DNA of 8,774 nucleotides from a bacterium (lineage in GTDB: Bacteria; Armatimonadota; Chthonomonadetes; Chthonomonadales; Chthonomonadaceae), in NCBI GenBank assembly GCA_021805405.1, contig JAJZFK010000405.1, positions 1 through 8,774 on the forward strand, given 5' to 3'. A program made the translations under genes and the position numbers. The stretch's first letter is position 1. Every line of letters starts with the position of its first letter. This document shows, in pieces, positions 1 through 6,672 of this stretch. Under the pieces are notes generated by a model. That model was not told where the DNA came from and did no database searches. It saw nothing but the letters and a program-made list of their open reading frames with translations.

Positions 1-2
1 CC

Positions 3-887
3 TACCCGGCAGACCACCTGGCAGTACTCGTTTGGGATCACGGGTCCGGCTGGCAGAATGTCTACCGATCGGCGGCCGTAAAGGCTGTTCCAGCCCGTGC
101 GGTAGCCGTGGACGATGAAACGCAGAACGAAAACGAGACGTGGGAGCTGCCTGGCGCATTGGCTACTGCCGCGCAACCTATCGACATGATTATTTTTGAC
201 GCGTCGTTGGAACAGATGACGGAGGTAGCCTACCAGCTACGCAACTCCGCCAAAATCATGGTCGGTTCGGAAGAGAGCCCACCCGCACCCGGCTATCCGT
301 ATGATACGTGGGTGGGCGATCTTGAAGCCGATTTGGGTAATGATACGCCTTGCGATCTCGGAAACCACATCATTCAGGAGTTTATTAACTACCCAGCGTA
401 CGTAAACAGCACAAACGGTTACGCATCTGAGCTTACGCAGTCTATGGTCGACCTCGGTCGAATGGGACAAGTTGCCACCGCGCTCAACACGCTTGCCGGT
501 ACGCTTAACCAGCACATCCTCGATCAACAGAACCTGATTTACCGGCTTCGTCTGGATCCTACCTACCCAGATCGCACGCAGGGTGGCGCGCAACACTACA
601 CTACCACCTACCGTGACTTCAAGGACCTGTGGGACTACTGCGATCTCATTCGCACCGCATCGGCGCCAAGTAACATGCAACAGGCCGCCGCGGGTGTGCA
701 GAACGCGCTTATCGGGCCTACTGGTGCGATCCTGGAGAACGCACATGGCCCATTGGGCCAGGATGGCTCACACGGTCTCAGCATCTACGTGCCAGACCCT
801 GGTTCATACCTTACCACCTACTCAAACCTCTCAATTACGCAGGCCGCGCCGCTATGGTCCCGTTTCCTTGTGAACCAGGTAAAGTAG
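3..887 (+). CDS. Clostripain-like (peptidase family C11) protein, 5' partial, nucleophilic Cys replaced by Ser
   Basis: The reading frame is open from the left edge, so the N-terminus is missing and 294 residues are visible. The GTG at 108 is internal to the domain and is not the start. Family C11 is a caspase-fold (clan CD) group that cleaves after Arg or Lys using a His/Cys dyad. Seen here: the His block WDHGSGW (His codon 39-41); a hydrophobic strand ending FDASLEQ, where the family normally has FDAC (Ser codon 204-206); then the conserved GSEE segment and GYPYD at about 247-304; and a C-terminal HGLSIYVP block followed by an aromatic/Trp-Phe-Leu ending typical of the family. His and Ser are 55 residues apart, the same as I recall for His176/Cys231 of clostripain, so the Ser sits exactly at the nucleophile position. 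The protein is probably a non-peptidase or a much weakened enzyme. Any signal peptide lies outside the window. The family call is strong; the loss of activity is inferred. Confidence 0.88.
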   Translation, partial: YPADHLAVLVWDHGSGWQNVYRSAAVKAVPARAVAVDDETQNENETWELPGALATAAQPIDMIIFDASLEQMTEVAYQLRNSAKIMVGSEESPPAPGYPYDTWVGDLEADLGNDTPCDLGNHIIQEFINYPAYVNSTNGYASELTQSMVDLGRMGQVATALNTLAGTLNQHILDQQNLIYRLRLDPTYPDRTQGGAQHYTTTYRDFKDLWDYCDLIRTASAPSNMQQAAAGVQNALIGPTGAILENAHGPLGQDGSHGLSIYVPDPGSYLTTYSNLSITQAAPLWSRFLVNQVK

Positions 888-915
888 CGCGAAATATACG
901 GAATACATGTGTTGC

Positions 916-950
916 AAACAGCGCCGCGAATACCGTTCGCGGCGCTGTTT
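916..950 (+). terminator. Intrinsic terminator after the C11-like gene
   Basis: A perfect 15-bp inverted repeat occupies 916-930 and 936-950 with a 5-base loop (TACCG), starting 28 bases after the stop codon. The stem is GC-rich in the middle and ends in TTT, followed by ATGTCT, so the RNA has a short, interrupted U tract. The arms begin with AAA and end with TTT, so it could also act on the other strand, but no minus-strand gene ends here. The rest of 888-1132 shows no gene or convincing promoter. Confidence 0.82.
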
Positions 951-1115
951 ATGTCTGGATTACCGCGCGAATTTGTGCCGCGCCATTTACGACCTCACAA
1001 TGTGGCTGGCTGTCTCTTTACTAGTGAATGCGTATAGGGGAAGGTTGATGCTAGTGGCACCACGGCGCTGATAGGACGCTTCTTGTCGTAAATTGATGAT
1101 ACGGACAGTTCTGTA

Positions 1116-1124
1116 AGAGGGGAG
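1116..1124 (+). promoter_or_regulatory. Shine-Dalgarno site of the MscS-family gene
   Basis: The purine run AGAGGGGAG lies 8 bases before the TTG at 1133. It decides the start: the first in-frame ATG is at codon 36, inside the first membrane helix, and has no comparable site before it. Confidence 0.7.
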
Positions 1125-1132
1125 TTTTAATT

Positions 1133-2257
1133 TTGGGTAGTTTTCCAACTCTGCTAAAACATGGCAATGTGGTTGCGCTTTTAACGTCGGCAGGTATTCT
1201 CGTTGCCTTCCTGCTTGCCGCACTGCTTGTTCGGCTAATGGGTGCAACCATTATGCGGCGCTATATCAATCACGGCGGTACCGAGCATGAAGAGGGACTG
1301 GTATGCACCCTCCGTTCCTTGTTAAGCTGGGTACTTATTCTGGCAGGTGTTTACTACTCGTTGGCCTCGCTGCCGCAGATAGACAATAGCCCACATCTCT
1401 CCATGCTGCTTTCGCGCGCGCTAGATGTCATTGCGATTATCGTCATAACATGGGCCGTGATACGATCGATAAACCTATTGCTGCTGTGGCGTACCAATAC
1501 TGCTCTTGCGCGAGGTGTGGAAGCGCGCGACATAGCCCATCAGGCGAACACGATACGAAAGATCCTCGATATTATTGTCGTAGTGATTGGCCTACTTTAC
1601 ATTCTTAACACATCCGGCGTTAACCTTAGCCCCATTCTTGCCAGCGGTGCAGTAGGAGGGCTTGCCGTAGCCCTTGCTGCGCAGGATACCCTCTCTAATC
1701 TCTTTGCAGGATTCTACCTGGGACTCGATCGACCGATTCGTGAGGGTGATTTTATCCAGCTTGAATCTGGGCAGCAGGGCACCGTCATGGAAATAGGCTG
1801 GAGGAATACGCGAATTAGGCTTCTTCCCAACAATGTAGTAGTGATTCCTAACGCCAAATTAAGTCAGTCTGTGTTCACCAATTACACATTGCCTGTAGCG
1901 GATATGTCGCTGTATGTTACCTGCGGCGTCGCTTATGATAGTGACCTCGAGAGGGTGGAAGCTGTCACGCTGGAAGTCGCCGCTCAACTGCAGCGAGAGG
2001 TGTCGGGGGCGGATGTCGACTGGACGCCATCGATTAGCTGGAAAGAGTTTGGAGCTTCAGCCATTAACTTTATCGTTGTGTTGCGGGTGAAGGAGTTTAA
2101 CGCACAATACAAACTTCAATCGGAATTCATCAAAGCGCTGCATCGGCGCTTTACTGAGGAGCGGATAAATATCCCGTTTCCCACGCAAACCGTCTACATT
2201 ATGCCTACTGGTCAATCCTCAGAATGCCAGGCTGGGGTCGCACTTCAGGACCAATAG
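1133..2257 (+). CDS. MscS-family small-conductance mechanosensitive ion channel
   Basis: A 374-residue inner-membrane channel predicted to open under membrane tension and release solutes during hypo-osmotic shock. Hydrophobic segments lie at about residues 14-36, 62-80, 91-118 and 144-160, followed by the pore helix at 165-195. The pore block GLAVALAAQDTLSNLFAG (176-193) aligns with E. coli MscS TM3: Leu177 and Leu181 match the constriction leucines (105 and 109), and Gln184-Asp185 replace Gln112-Gly113, a common variant outside E. coli. Next come LDRPIREGD (198-206), the beta domain to about 253 with IGWRNTRIR (221-229) and VIPNAKLSQ (237-245), and a mixed alpha/beta C-terminal domain to about 360. 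Two more helices than E. coli MscS (286 aa) suggest the medium-size group related to YnaI or YbdG. Translation probably starts at TTG with a good ribosome site. It is a single gene, convergent with the heparinase-like gene. The exact subfamily is uncertain. Confidence 0.93.
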   Translation: MGSFPTLLKHGNVVALLTSAGILVAFLLAALLVRLMGATIMRRYINHGGTEHEEGLVCTLRSLLSWVLILAGVYYSLASLPQIDNSPHLSMLLSRALDVIAIIVITWAVIRSINLLLLWRTNTALARGVEARDIAHQANTIRKILDIIVVVIGLLYILNTSGVNLSPILASGAVGGLAVALAAQDTLSNLFAGFYLGLDRPIREGDFIQLESGQQGTVMEIGWRNTRIRLLPNNVVVIPNAKLSQSVFTNYTLPVADMSLYVTCGVAYDSDLERVEAVTLEVAAQLQREVSGADVDWTPSISWKEFGASAINFIVVLRVKEFNAQYKLQSEFIKALHRRFTEERINIPFPTQTVYIMPTGQSSECQAGVALQDQ

Positions 2258-2336
2258 GCTGTCTATACCGTTTGATGCACATTTTGGTATTCTTCGTCCC
2301 TATTGCGGTTTCATAGCTGGCGGCCCAGTGGCCAGC
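2252..2336. other. Convergent intergenic gap with weak inverted repeats (possible weak terminators)
   Basis: The 132-bp gap between two converging genes holds a nested pair of repeats, CAATAGG (2252-2258) with CCTATTG (2299-2305), enclosing ATACC (2265-2269) with GGTAT (2286-2290). A separate stem, GCTGGC (2316-2321) with GCCAGC (2331-2336), follows. None is followed by a clear T run on either strand, so I cannot call an intrinsic terminator. They may mark weak or Rho-assisted ends, or be chance. Confidence 0.25.
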
Positions 2337-2389
2337 ATGGGGTTTCCCGGTGGGCTGGAATGTGTAACGGCACTACTTGGCCAAAGGGG

Positions 2390-4255
2390 TTAGCCTAAAT
2401 GCGATTGCGGCAGGGCCAGCTTTATGGTGTACCGCAGCGTCCCACGGTTTGTCTGTTCTGCCGGTGCTACCATTATGCGTTTTACGGTTGTCTCAACGCC
2501 GCCAGGTCGCCGGTAAGTTAGTTCGTCTACCGATTTCACAAAGCAACCTGAACCAGCCGTAAAGGTCGCCCGCACGTCGCCAGCCTCAACAATGATGCCA
2601 TCATCTGTTTGGGTTACGGCGTTGCACACCATCACTGCGGTTTCAATGGTGCCCTCCGAGCTTAGCACAAAGCTGTCGCTAACTATTAACTGCCCACGCG
2701 CACCATCAAGCGTAATCTGGCGGACAAGGGACTCGCAAAGGGCTTCCTTTGGGTAACAGGCCGTAAGGTTTACCTCAAAGCTGATTGTTCGATTAGTAAC
2801 GTCGCAAGCAACCACCCGTGCTCGATACTCCAACCCGGCAGCCTGTTCCACGCCATTCACCAGCGGTACAGAGTGTCCCGCGCTGCGCGCTGCCAGAAAT
2901 GAGTAGCGGGTTGGCCCAAAAAACTCACGTGTATATTCTGGAGCACCGAGATCAATTACGATGGGTGTTCCTGCAATGTGAAGCAGGTAGCTTCCGCAGT
3001 CATTATGGTTATGGTGTTCTGCATTGTTACCACCCTTCGCGGCGAGCTCCCACAATACCCCGGTATCATCGGTTTTATGAACGCACAAGATCTGCAAGTC
3101 TGGCATGTATGTGTCGGTCGTTCTGAAACGTGCAGATGCTCCTTTTGGCGGTACAAGGGTGAGGATGCGCGCAAGATGAAAGAAATCTGCGCTGTGCGCC
3201 TCGTAATTCATGCCGCCTTCAGCGAGACGGTACATCGTGGAACTGGCCAAGTTGTTTAGTAATTCCAGGTTCAGCCTGCTAGAAAGGTACGACATTAACC
3301 ACGGGGCAAATTCCAGGTGGCTGGTGCAATCGGAAAAGTTGGCTACATAGCCGCCATCGAGCATGATGTTGAGCGGATACTGGGCAATGAGCGGTATTCG
3401 ATCGTCTTCGTGGAATAACGACAGTTCCCCCGCGGTAGCTGCTTCCAACAGTTGGTTGAGTGCGGAAAATCTACCAAAGCCATACTGCCAGTAACCCGGC
3501 CCTTCTGTACAACCGCCATCGCGTGTAAAACCCTCTACAAAGTGTGTCAGCCTCGTACTGGAGATAGCGAGTATGGCCGCAACTGTTGGTACATGCGGCT
3601 CCATGAGGAGTGCGGCTCCAATGACCCCCTGATGGCACACTGCATTCCAGTTATGGGTATCGTGCGTGAAATGAAAGGCGTCGGCATGAGCGATGTACGG
3701 CTCAAAAATGTCTGATCTCACGCGGTTTAGTATGCGGGTGCGCAGCACTGCAGGGAGTGCGCAGCCAACAACGGTGCAGATTTCGGCCAGAGTGTAAGCA
3801 GTTTCCGCCGCAAAGAGATCGATGTATCTGGAGTCCCTTCCGGAAGGGTTGTAAACGTGGGCAGGCAGCGCCCACGATTCCTCATCTAATATTACATTCA
3901 GTTGATCAATGAGCGTAGGCAACCAGTAGTCAATGGTATGGTTCCTATCGGTAAGGGTTGCTATTGCGGTACGGCCCAGCATTCGCCGTCTCTCAAAGTA
4001 TGGCCGTTCAAAGCCCAGCCTATTCCCTGTCCTGTTAAACTCTGTGTACAACTCGTCCGTAAGCGCTGGCATGGGGGCACCGATACCCAGTTCGGCTTGG
4101 ACAATAACCTGCTGCACCAGGCGAGTTGTAAATTCACAATCAGCTATCGACTGCCACATAGGGTTATCAACGGGCATTATCGCGCCCATACGGTTTTCGG
4201 GGATGAGTGCTGTTATCTCGTCCGCTGTAAGCGTGCTAGAAAGCAGGTTTCTCAT
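2390..4255 (-). CDS. Heparinase II/III-like protein (probable polysaccharide lyase fold), no signal peptide seen
   Basis: A 621-residue protein resembling the heparinase II/III and alginate lyase fold: an alpha/alpha toroid (about residues 40-370) followed by a beta-sandwich (about 385-600). Key blocks are NWNAVCHQG (202-210), GCTEGPGYWQYG (248-259, with the Tyr expected near the active site), HHNHND (414-419, the His cluster for metal or structure), VIDLGAPEY (433-441) and TRYSFLAARSAGHS (449-462), all typical of the family. Such enzymes cleave uronic-acid-containing polysaccharides by beta-elimination, but the substrate cannot be read from sequence. The N-terminus (MRNLLSSTLTADEI) lacks a hydrophobic signal sequence, so a cytoplasmic location is likely and the substrate may be an imported oligosaccharide. 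The ATG is preceded by GGAGG four bases upstream. No transporter or sugar-catabolism gene sits beside it. Fold confident; reaction uncertain. Confidence 0.88.
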   Translation of the reverse strand: MRNLLSSTLTADEITALIPENRMGAIMPVDNPMWQSIADCEFTTRLVQQVIVQAELGIGAPMPALTDELYTEFNRTGNRLGFERPYFERRRMLGRTAIATLTDRNHTIDYWLPTLIDQLNVILDEESWALPAHVYNPSGRDSRYIDLFAAETAYTLAEICTVVGCALPAVLRTRILNRVRSDIFEPYIAHADAFHFTHDTHNWNAVCHQGVIGAALLMEPHVPTVAAILAISSTRLTHFVEGFTRDGGCTEGPGYWQYGFGRFSALNQLLEAATAGELSLFHEDDRIPLIAQYPLNIMLDGGYVANFSDCTSHLEFAPWLMSYLSSRLNLELLNNLASSTMYRLAEGGMNYEAHSADFFHLARILTLVPPKGASARFRTTDTYMPDLQILCVHKTDDTGVLWELAAKGGNNAEHHNHNDCGSYLLHIAGTPIVIDLGAPEYTREFFGPTRYSFLAARSAGHSVPLVNGVEQAAGLEYRARVVACDVTNRTISFEVNLTACYPKEALCESLVRQITLDGARGQLIVSDSFVLSSEGTIETAVMVCNAVTQTDDGIIVEAGDVRATFTAGSGCFVKSVDELTYRRPGGVETTVKRIMVAPAEQTNRGTLRYTIKLALPQSHLG

Positions 4256-4259
4256 AATG

Positions 4260-4264
4260 CCTCC
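4260..4264 (-). promoter_or_regulatory. Shine-Dalgarno site of the heparinase-like gene
   Basis: The minus strand reads GGAGG, CATT, then the ATG at 4255. This is a full-strength site and fixes the start chosen for the gene. Confidence 0.75.
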
Positions 4265-4280
4265 ATGATTAAAGCTGGTC

Positions 4281-4511
4281 TCACGACGCAGTTCTAGATG
4301 GCGACGCTAGCCAGACTTCGTGGTTGCCGCGGTATCCAGAAATGTCATTCAACGTCATAGTAATCACAAGTTCCATGTTTCTTACCGGTATCCCTGCCAG
4401 CTGCTGCGTATGGTGAGTAGTTAGGTCGTGCTCTAATAGGTGTTTTGATGGAGAGTGTAAGTTAGCGTGGTGATAGGCAATAGTGGACCAACAGTTGAAC
4501 AATTTGCTCAT
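4281..4511 (-). CDS. Doubtful small ORF upstream of the heparinase-like gene
   Basis: A 76-codon ORF in the same direction as the heparinase-like gene, ending 25 bases before its ATG. I do not recognise the product. It is rich in His, Thr and Leu, has no signal peptide or membrane segment, and has no good ribosome site before the ATG at 4511; the nearest purine run, GAGGA, is too far away. It could be a chance ORF in the leader, a remnant of a decayed gene, or a small leader peptide. A shorter form starting at the internal Met in RNMELV (codon 46) is also possible. No other ORF explains this 348-bp gap between genes. Confidence 0.17.
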   Translation of the reverse strand: MSKLFNCWSTIAYHHANLHSPSKHLLEHDLTTHHTQQLAGIPVRNMELVITMTLNDISGYRGNHEVWLASPSRTAS

Positions 4512-4535
4512 AATGCAGCCACTTTTTGATCCTCA

Positions 4536-4564
4536 TTTATCACGACAGCCACAATTAACGACAA
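4536..4564 (-). promoter_or_regulatory. Candidate promoter for the minus-strand heparinase-like unit
   Basis: The minus strand reads TTGTCG (4564-4559), a 17-base spacer, then GATAAA (4541-4536). Each hexamer matches 4 of 6 consensus bases at ideal spacing. Transcription would begin near 4530, leaving a leader of roughly 275 bases before the heparinase-like gene, unusually long, which contains the doubtful small ORF. A nearer promoter cannot be excluded. Confidence 0.3.
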
Positions 4565-4569
4565 GGTAC

Positions 4570-4598
4570 TTGACTTTTGATGGACGCTAACGGACAAT
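4570..4598 (+). promoter_or_regulatory. Candidate hflX promoter placing the start of transcription at the ATG
   Basis: TTGACT (4570-4575, 5 of 6 matches to the -35 consensus), a 17-base spacer, then GACAAT (4593-4598, 4 of 6 matches to the -10). Transcription would start about 6-8 bases later, at or just after the hflX ATG (4604). There is no clear Shine-Dalgarno sequence before this ATG, which agrees with a leaderless transcript. Confidence 0.45.
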
Positions 4599-4603
4599 AA
4601 ACT

Positions 4604-5884
4604 ATGACAAAAAACAGTTATACAGATATCGGCGCCACGGAGAAGGCTCTACTGGTATCGGTTGAGCCAAACGAGGAGATGCGCCCTTATGCCATTGAAG
4701 AGCTAAAGGCCCTGGTCTCAACCGCCGGTGGTGAGGTGGTGGGCGAGTTTTTTCAACGCCGCCGCCGACCCGATGCTGCATTCTACATTGGCCCGGGTAA
4801 AACAGAAGAGCTCTTTGCTGGCGTGCAGGACACAGGCGCTGATCTGGTAGTGGTTGATAGTGAACTTTCACCCGCGCAGGGACGAAATCTTGAGGAGGCC
4901 ATAAAGTGTCGGGTTATTGACCGCACTCAGCTAATTCTGGATATTTTCGCTCAGCGGGCGCACACGCGCGAGGGGAAACTGCAGGTCTCATTGGCACAGC
5001 TCACCTATCTGCTCCCTCGTCTCGGAAACCTCTACACAAAGTTTGAGAGACAGCAGGGTGGCATTGGCGTTCGCGGTGGCCAGGGTGAAACGAAGCTGGA
5101 GACCGATAGGCGAAAGGTGCGCGATACCATTAGCGACCTGGAAGCACAGCTGGTTGAGGTGCGCAGTACCCGCCAGAACCAGCGCGCTCACCGGCGCCAA
5201 CTTCCCTTCCCTTCGGTAGCTCTCGTTGGCTATACTAGTGCAGGTAAATCTACTCTGTTAAACAGGCTTTCTGGCAGCGAAGTATTTACGGACGCCAAGC
5301 TGTTTGCCACACTAGATCCCACGACGCGTCGCGTTTCCCTGGAGGACGGCTGGTCAATACTAGTCACGGATACGGTAGGATTCGTGCGCAACCTGCCTAC
5401 CCATCTCGTTGCTGCATTCCGCGCGACCCTTGAGGAGACAGTTGAGGCAGACCTTCTTGTGCATGTAGTTGACGCCTCCCACCCACACTACGAGACGCAG
5501 ATGCAGGCAGTCATGGAAGTTCTGGATGAACTTGGGGCTTCGGAAAAACCAGTTATGACCGTTTACAACAAGGCGGACGTGGTGGATGACCAGTTCGCGC
5601 TGCGCGTAGCACTTGCAGAGACTCCAGACTCTGCTGCGATATCGGCATTGACGGGATACGGTGTGGAAGAGATGACTCTGCAGATGGTGCACACTCTCGA
5701 GGAGCAACTGGTACCCGTACACCTCTGCCTGCCGTACAGCAGGACGGACCTGTTGGCGCGCTGTTACGAGTATGGCAGAGTGACTAACCTGGAGTATAGT
5801 GAACAGGGTATCACTGTGGACGCTCGCCTGACGCACTATGCAGCTGGACACGTTGAGAAATTCCGGGTAGAGCCCATCGCGTGA
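4604..5884 (+). CDS. hflX: GTPase HflX (ribosome-associated)
   Basis: A 426-residue TRAFAC-class GTPase of the Obg-HflX superfamily. HflX binds the 50S subunit and can split stalled or heat-damaged 70S ribosomes. The N-terminal HflX domain (about 14-200) has the family blocks FQRRRRPDAAFYIGPGK (50-66), DRTQLILDIFAQRAHTREGK (106-125) and the Gly-rich GGIGVRGGQGETKLETDRR (152-170), followed by a helical stretch. The G domain has G1 GYTSAGKST (209-217), a G2 region around LDPTTR (237-242), G3 DTVGF (256-260), G4 NKAD (322-325) and G5 SALTG (347-351), with a short C-terminal domain to 426. Length and all motifs are normal. The ATG at 4604 has no obvious ribosome site but fits a leaderless start. 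The gene is divergent from the heparinase-like gene and convergent with rpiA, so it is not in the hfq-hflX arrangement of Proteobacteria. Confidence 0.97.
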   Translation: MTKNSYTDIGATEKALLVSVEPNEEMRPYAIEELKALVSTAGGEVVGEFFQRRRRPDAAFYIGPGKTEELFAGVQDTGADLVVVDSELSPAQGRNLEEAIKCRVIDRTQLILDIFAQRAHTREGKLQVSLAQLTYLLPRLGNLYTKFERQQGGIGVRGGQGETKLETDRRKVRDTISDLEAQLVEVRSTRQNQRAHRRQLPFPSVALVGYTSAGKSTLLNRLSGSEVFTDAKLFATLDPTTRRVSLEDGWSILVTDTVGFVRNLPTHLVAAFRATLEETVEADLLVHVVDASHPHYETQMQAVMEVLDELGASEKPVMTVYNKADVVDDQFALRVALAETPDSAAISALTGYGVEEMTLQMVHTLEEQLVPVHLCLPYSRTDLLARCYEYGRVTNLEYSEQGITVDARLTHYAAGHVEKFRVEPIA

Positions 5885-5902
5885 GTCTAAAGTGGCACAC
5901 GA

Positions 5903-6583
5903 TTACCAGTGGGGAAGAAGTTTCTCCACGTGTCCATCGTCGTATCCAACAAACGCAACTGTAGCCAGACCGTTGAAAATGCCAATCTCAACTACGCCGG
6001 GTACAAGTCTGGTTGCGCGCTCAAGCTCTAGGGGATCCAGCCCGGTATCGCACTGTAAGTCATAAATGTACATGCCATCATCCGAGACGAACGGCGTTCC
6101 ATCTACTCGCGTACGAAGAGCTATGGATTTGCCATATGCAGCCAATTTGCGTCCCGTGGATTCGTGGCCAAATGGCAATACTGCGATAGGTACTGCGTGC
6201 TTTCCTATATGTTGGCAACGCTTGCTGTCGTCGGCAATTACGGCCATCTGCTTGCTGCGCGAGGCAACGATTTTCTCGCGAACTAATGCACCACCGCCGC
6301 CCTTTATGAGGGTGAATCTCTCATCAATTTCGTCTGCCCCATCAATAGTCAGATCCAGTTCGTTGCACTCTCCAAAGGTTGTGAGCGGTATTTCAAGTTC
6401 AGCTGCAAGTGTTGCGGTTTCGTGGGAGGTAGCAATAGCAAGAATTTCGAGACGCTCGGTCTGAATTCTATGCGCAATCTTCTGTATCGCGTAGAACGCC
6501 GTACTACCAGTGCCTAAACCCAGTTTCATACCGGTTTTGACAAGTTCCACGGCTGCTTCTGCGGCGGCCTGCTTCGCGTTCAC
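5903..6583 (-). CDS. rpiA: Ribose-5-phosphate isomerase A
   Basis: A 226-residue cytosolic enzyme that interconverts ribose 5-phosphate and ribulose 5-phosphate in the non-oxidative pentose phosphate pathway. Visible motifs are GLGTGST (22-28, phosphate binding), TSHET (52-56), DGADE (81-85), KGGGGALVREK (94-104) and VVEIGIFNGL near the C-terminus. The catalytic and binding residues Asp81, Asp84, Lys94 and Glu103 fall at the same numbers as in E. coli RpiA, which supports the GTG start at 6583. That GTG has AGGAG nine bases upstream. The gene ends 18 bp from the converging hflX stop and is divergent from the cyclase gene, sharing a short AT-rich control region. Nothing unusual in the protein. 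Confidence 0.97.
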   Translation of the reverse strand: MNAKQAAAEAAVELVKTGMKLGLGTGSTAFYAIQKIAHRIQTERLEILAIATSHETATLAAELEIPLTTFGECNELDLTIDGADEIDERFTLIKGGGGALVREKIVASRSKQMAVIADDSKRCQHIGKHAVPIAVLPFGHESTGRKLAAYGKSIALRTRVDGTPFVSDDGMYIYDLQCDTGLDPLELERATRLVPGVVEIGIFNGLATVAFVGYDDGHVEKLLPHW

Positions 6584-6592
6584 AGATTTCTT

Positions 6593-6597
6593 CTCCT
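6593..6597 (-). promoter_or_regulatory. Shine-Dalgarno site of rpiA
   Basis: The minus strand reads AGGAG with nine bases before the GTG at 6583. It fixes the non-ATG start; there is no nearby in-frame ATG upstream. Confidence 0.7.
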
Positions 6598-6606
6598 ATT
6601 GCGGCG

Positions 6607-6625
6607 TATAATTAATATCTATAAT
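6607..6625 (+). promoter_or_regulatory. Two perfect -10 boxes upstream of the cyclase gene
   Basis: TATAAT occurs at 6607-6612 and again at 6620-6625, 13 bases apart, each followed by T (a direct repeat TATAATT). Both match the -10 consensus fully. No good -35 is seen; TTGCGG at 6599 with a 15-base spacer to the second box is the best. The second box would start transcription near 6632, giving a leader of about 40 bases. The AT-rich setting raises the chance of fortuitous matches. Confidence 0.45.
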
Positions 6626-6632
6626 TGCTTCT

Positions 6633-6638
6633 ATTATG
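6633..6638 (-). promoter_or_regulatory. Candidate -10 box for rpiA
   Basis: The minus strand reads CATAAT, 5 of 6 matches to the consensus, about 50 bases before the rpiA GTG. Transcription would start near 6626. I see no matching -35, so the promoter may need an activator or the match may be chance. Confidence 0.35.
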
Positions 6639-6641
6639 TAC

Positions 6642-6651
6642 CACAATTGTG
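6642..6651. promoter_or_regulatory. Perfect 10-bp palindrome, possible operator between rpiA and the cyclase gene
   Basis: CACAATTGTG is a perfect dyad in the 89-bp divergent gap. It would lie about 10-20 bases downstream of the cyclase start site predicted from the second TATAAT box, and just upstream of the rpiA -10 box, so a bound dimer could affect both genes. No regulator gene is adjacent to point to a ligand. Confidence 0.3.
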
Positions 6652-6658
6652 AGCTATT

Positions 6659-6663
6659 GAGGG
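6659..6663 (+). promoter_or_regulatory. Shine-Dalgarno site of the cyclase-ATPase gene
   Basis: GAGGG sits nine bases before the ATG at 6673. This favours 6673 over the in-frame ATG at 6682, which would have an 18-base gap. Confidence 0.6.
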
Positions 6664-6672
6664 AAACACGAA

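Noticed and set aside
237..746. Long minus-strand ORF (169 codons) inside the C11-like gene
   Set aside because: It is fully antisense to a gene with clear family motifs, and its translation has no recognisable domain. It is a frame shadow.
1083..1103. TTGTCG followed by GATACG as a promoter for the MscS-family gene
   Set aside because: The spacing is only about 9 bases, far from 16-18, and no better -10 lies at the right distance.
987..1251. Minus-strand ORFs overlapping the start of the MscS-family gene
   Set aside because: They overlap the membrane-channel coding region antisense, and no convincing ribosome site or motif supports them.
2377..4297. Several plus-strand ORFs of 60-130 codons within the heparinase-like gene
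   Set aside because: All are antisense to a gene with complete family motifs; their sequences look like random translations.
5894..5935. Hairpin GTGGGGAA / TTCTCCAC (5909-5916 with 5922-5929) after hflX, inside the 3' end of rpiA, with an imperfect outer stem
   Set aside because: It is not followed by a T run and lies in rpiA coding sequence, so codon constraint may explain it. It is not enough for a terminator call.
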